Both the position numbers and the translations under genes were made by a program. Below are positions 22,634-24,113 of a stretch of DNA of 24,113 nucleotides, one piece after another; within the stretch, counting starts at the first letter, position 1, and the number at the start of each line of letters is the position of its first letter. The notes under the pieces were generated by a model. It had not been told where the DNA came from, searched no databases, and was given only the letters and a program-made list of their open reading frames with translations. The DNA comes from Lactobacillus sp. UBA5804 (GTDB lineage Bacteria > Bacillota > Bacilli > Lactobacillales > Lactobacillaceae), in contig DIDI01000034.1 of the NCBI GenBank assembly GCA_002418055.1, positions 24,749-48,861 on the forward strand, in the 5' to 3' direction.

Positions 22634-23494
22634 ATGGCACGGCGATATCGTAGACGGCGGCAGCAATCAAGTCACTTTTTATCTATCTTAATTGTGCTAT
22701 TGGCTGCGGCTTGGGGACTATATACCAAAGGTGGGGACGATGCCAGTGGTCCACCAGCTAATCACCAGCCTGCCACGACACAATCAGCTAAACGATCCGC
22801 CATGACACAATCAGCTAAACCAGCTGCCACGGTTTATGGCGGGCTAGCTGCTCGTGATTATCACCGGTTAGCACAATTAGATTTTAAATCCGGTCAACCT
22901 GCGTGGATCAGTGTGAATCATAATCATGCGACCCTAATTAAGCAGGCATGGAAAGTTAATCGGGTGATTTATTCAGATTTAGATGCGCTCAACCGCACGA
23001 GCCGCTCCAATACTGCTTTTTTGGCACCACGTAATGTCGTGGGAGATCGATTGCGCGTGCGGCAATATATTGCCCCAACGGGCTGGCATTACAATCATGG
23101 TCGTGATCAAATTTATAATCGGGGCCATTTAATTGCTTATTCCGTTTCAGCTGGTATTGATCAATCAGGTAACTATAATAGAACTAACCCATCAGGTGAC
23201 CAAAACAATCCTAAGAACTTATTTACGCAAACGGCTTATACCAATCAAGAAGTGCAAACGCGGTTTGAAACGAAAGTTCGTGAGCAGTTACGTGCCGGCA
23301 GCAATGTTGTCTATCAAGCAACGCCAATCTTTCGGGGAAAGGAATTGATGGCACGCGGGATTAATCTGCAGGCGATTTCGACTGATGGTCGGTTAGATTT
23401 TAATGTGTATATTTTCAACGTGCAACCTGGCTATGAATTTGATTATGCCACTGGCCGGGCGAAACGCATGGTGACGCTAAAAGTAGCGCCATAA
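22634..23494 (+). CDS. Membrane-anchored EndA-like DNA/RNA nuclease
   Basis: A 286-residue beta-beta-alpha-Me nuclease with an N-terminal anchor (RRYRRRRQ, then hydrophobic 14-29), a Ser/Thr/Ala linker with a repeated TQSAK, and a catalytic domain at about 90-286. The active motif is NRGH (162-165, His165; the first Asp of the usual DRGH is Asn), with metal-binding Asn195 in NPKNLFTQTAYTNQ. The end LDFNVYIFNVQPGYEFDYATG follows S. pneumoniae EndA, which degrades one strand during DNA uptake. It may act in competence, nutrient DNA use or defence. ATG 22634 is chosen; a longer frame from TTG 22598 would run inside the exonuclease gene and lacks a ribosome site. GGGGG (22619-22623) is a weak, rather distant one. 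Confidence 0.87.
   Translation: MARRYRRRRQQSSHFLSILIVLLAAAWGLYTKGGDDASGPPANHQPATTQSAKRSAMTQSAKPAATVYGGLAARDYHRLAQLDFKSGQPAWISVNHNHATLIKQAWKVNRVIYSDLDALNRTSRSNTAFLAPRNVVGDRLRVRQYIAPTGWHYNHGRDQIYNRGHLIAYSVSAGIDQSGNYNRTNPSGDQNNPKNLFTQTAYTNQEVQTRFETKVREQLRAGSNVVYQATPIFRGKELMARGINLQAISTDGRLDFNVYIFNVQPGYEFDYATGRAKRMVTLKVAP
22772..22820 (+). repeat. 27-bp-period direct repeat in the nuclease linker
   Basis: GACACAATCAGCTAAAC occurs at 22777-22793 and 22804-22820; with one mismatch the match extends to 22 bases from 22772 and 22799. The 27-bp step keeps the frame and doubles (T/M)TQSAK in the linker. Confidence 0.85.
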
Positions 23495-23503
23495 GGAGCA
23501 AAA

Positions 23504-24113
23504 ATGAGAGCAAAGCAAGATAACTGTACCGCTATTTTAGTGGGTAGAGGAGCAAGTTTAGACGGATCAACGATGATTGCCCGTGATGAAGACTCACACG
23601 GTGGAATTAATGAAAAGACCTTTATGGTACGCCCAGCTAAGACCTATGATGAGCTTTACGTCTCAAAATATAATGGCTTTAAGTATCATTTGACGGGGCA
23701 AGGTTGTCGTTACACCGCCATGCCCAATGCGGATCAGAGCGAGGGTGTGTGGGATGAACAAGGCATTAATGAATATAATGTTGCCATGTCGGCGACTGAG
23801 ACGGAGATGACCAATGCCCGTTGTTTAGGACATGATCCACTGGTAGCGAATGGTTTGAATGAGGATGCGATGCTCGCACTGGTATTGCCTTTTGTGGCAA
23901 CAGCTCGCGAAGGTGTGGCGCGCTTAGGTAAACTGATTGAAACATATGGTACTGGTGAGTCTAATGGGATTGCCTTTTCGGATGCCAAAGAGGTTTGGTA
24001 TTTTGAGACCGGTGCAGGTCATCAATGGGTAGCAGCGCGTATTCCAGATGATTCGTATGCTATCTGTCCGAACATTCAAGTGATCCAGCAGGTTGATTTT
24101 GATGACACTGAGC
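23504..24113 (+). CDS. C69 family dipeptidase (3' end outside window)
   Basis: The first 203 residues of a PepD-type dipeptidase, which splits a broad range of dipeptides in the cytoplasm of lactobacilli. The N-terminal-nucleophile cysteine is Cys8 in NCTAILVG; family members are activated by removing the residues before it. GASLDGSTMIARDEDS and the NEYNVAMSATET stretch are typical of C69. The frame is open at the window end, so the remainder (usually ~470 residues in all) is missing. AAGGAG precedes ATG 23504, 9 nt after the nuclease gene, in the same run of genes. Confidence 0.93.
   Translation, partial: MRAKQDNCTAILVGRGASLDGSTMIARDEDSHGGINEKTFMVRPAKTYDELYVSKYNGFKYHLTGQGCRYTAMPNADQSEGVWDEQGINEYNVAMSATETEMTNARCLGHDPLVANGLNEDAMLALVLPFVATAREGVARLGKLIETYGTGESNGIAFSDAKEVWYFETGAGHQWVAARIPDDSYAICPNIQVIQQVDFDDTE

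Noticed and set aside
1..24113. Mobile element, prophage, CRISPR array, tRNA or rRNA in the window
   Set aside because: No transposase, integrase, repeat-spacer pattern, terminal inverted repeats or cloverleaf was seen on either strand.

Overview
The window looks like an ordinary chromosomal stretch from a low-to-mid GC lactic acid bacterium of the family Lactobacillaceae. Support for this comes from the gene content: PepI, PepT and C69 dipeptidase peptidases, paired NlpC/P60 secreted hydrolases, a DUF2187 protein, a BceAB-like exporter, a B. subtilis-type HelD and an EndA-like nuclease. Strong AGGAG-type ribosome sites and frequent TTG starts fit as well. The genus cannot be fixed from the sequence alone. 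I see no rRNA, tRNA, CRISPR, integrase, transposase or prophage gene, and no gene-free gap longer than about 210 bases.

Layout. 1-943 (minus): the start of an O-antigen-ligase-like membrane protein (cut by the window edge) and a DUF2187 protein. 1141-1686: a guanylate-kinase-like protein. 1831-3896: three tandem secreted NlpC/P60 peptidoglycan hydrolases. All three start with TTG, and each lies behind a promoter with the same unusual build: TGTxAC-like half-sites at 11-bp steps, ending 16 nt before a -10 box. This resembles sites of an OmpR-family regulator such as WalR. 3944-5233 (minus): hflX. 5342-9349: a TcaA/YvbJ-like membrane protein, then a BceAB-type ATPase and permease without a neighbouring two-component system. 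9403-10050 (minus): a histidine phosphatase. 10222-12985: helD and a GNAT acetyltransferase. 12962-13519 (minus): an SGNH hydrolase whose end overlaps the GNAT gene. 13564-15160: pantothenate kinase and elongation factor P, the latter with a roughly 100-nt structured leader. 15253-16443: an unrecognised exported protein with propeller-like motifs. 16500-17812 (minus): a pepI and DUF1304 operon. 17943-19553: a half-size ABC exporter behind a promoter that carries a perfect 17-bp dyad. 19642-24113: a dense co-directional run of pepT, a degenerate SirTM-like protein, a DEDDh exonuclease fused to BRCT, an EndA-like membrane nuclease and a C69 dipeptidase (cut by the window edge).

How the genes work together. 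Two themes recur. One is the cell envelope: NlpC/P60 enzymes, TcaA-like, BceAB-like, the O-antigen-ligase-like protein and unknown exported proteins. The other is peptide use: PepI, PepT and C69 dipeptidase. Many transcription units are separated by strong, often bidirectional terminators, so units are clearly bounded. The points most worth following are the shared phased promoter of the three NlpC/P60 genes, the SirTM-like protein that has lost its NAD-binding motifs and sits in a translationally coupled pair with an exonuclease-BRCT protein, the dyad operator before the ABC exporter, and the unrecognised exported protein.
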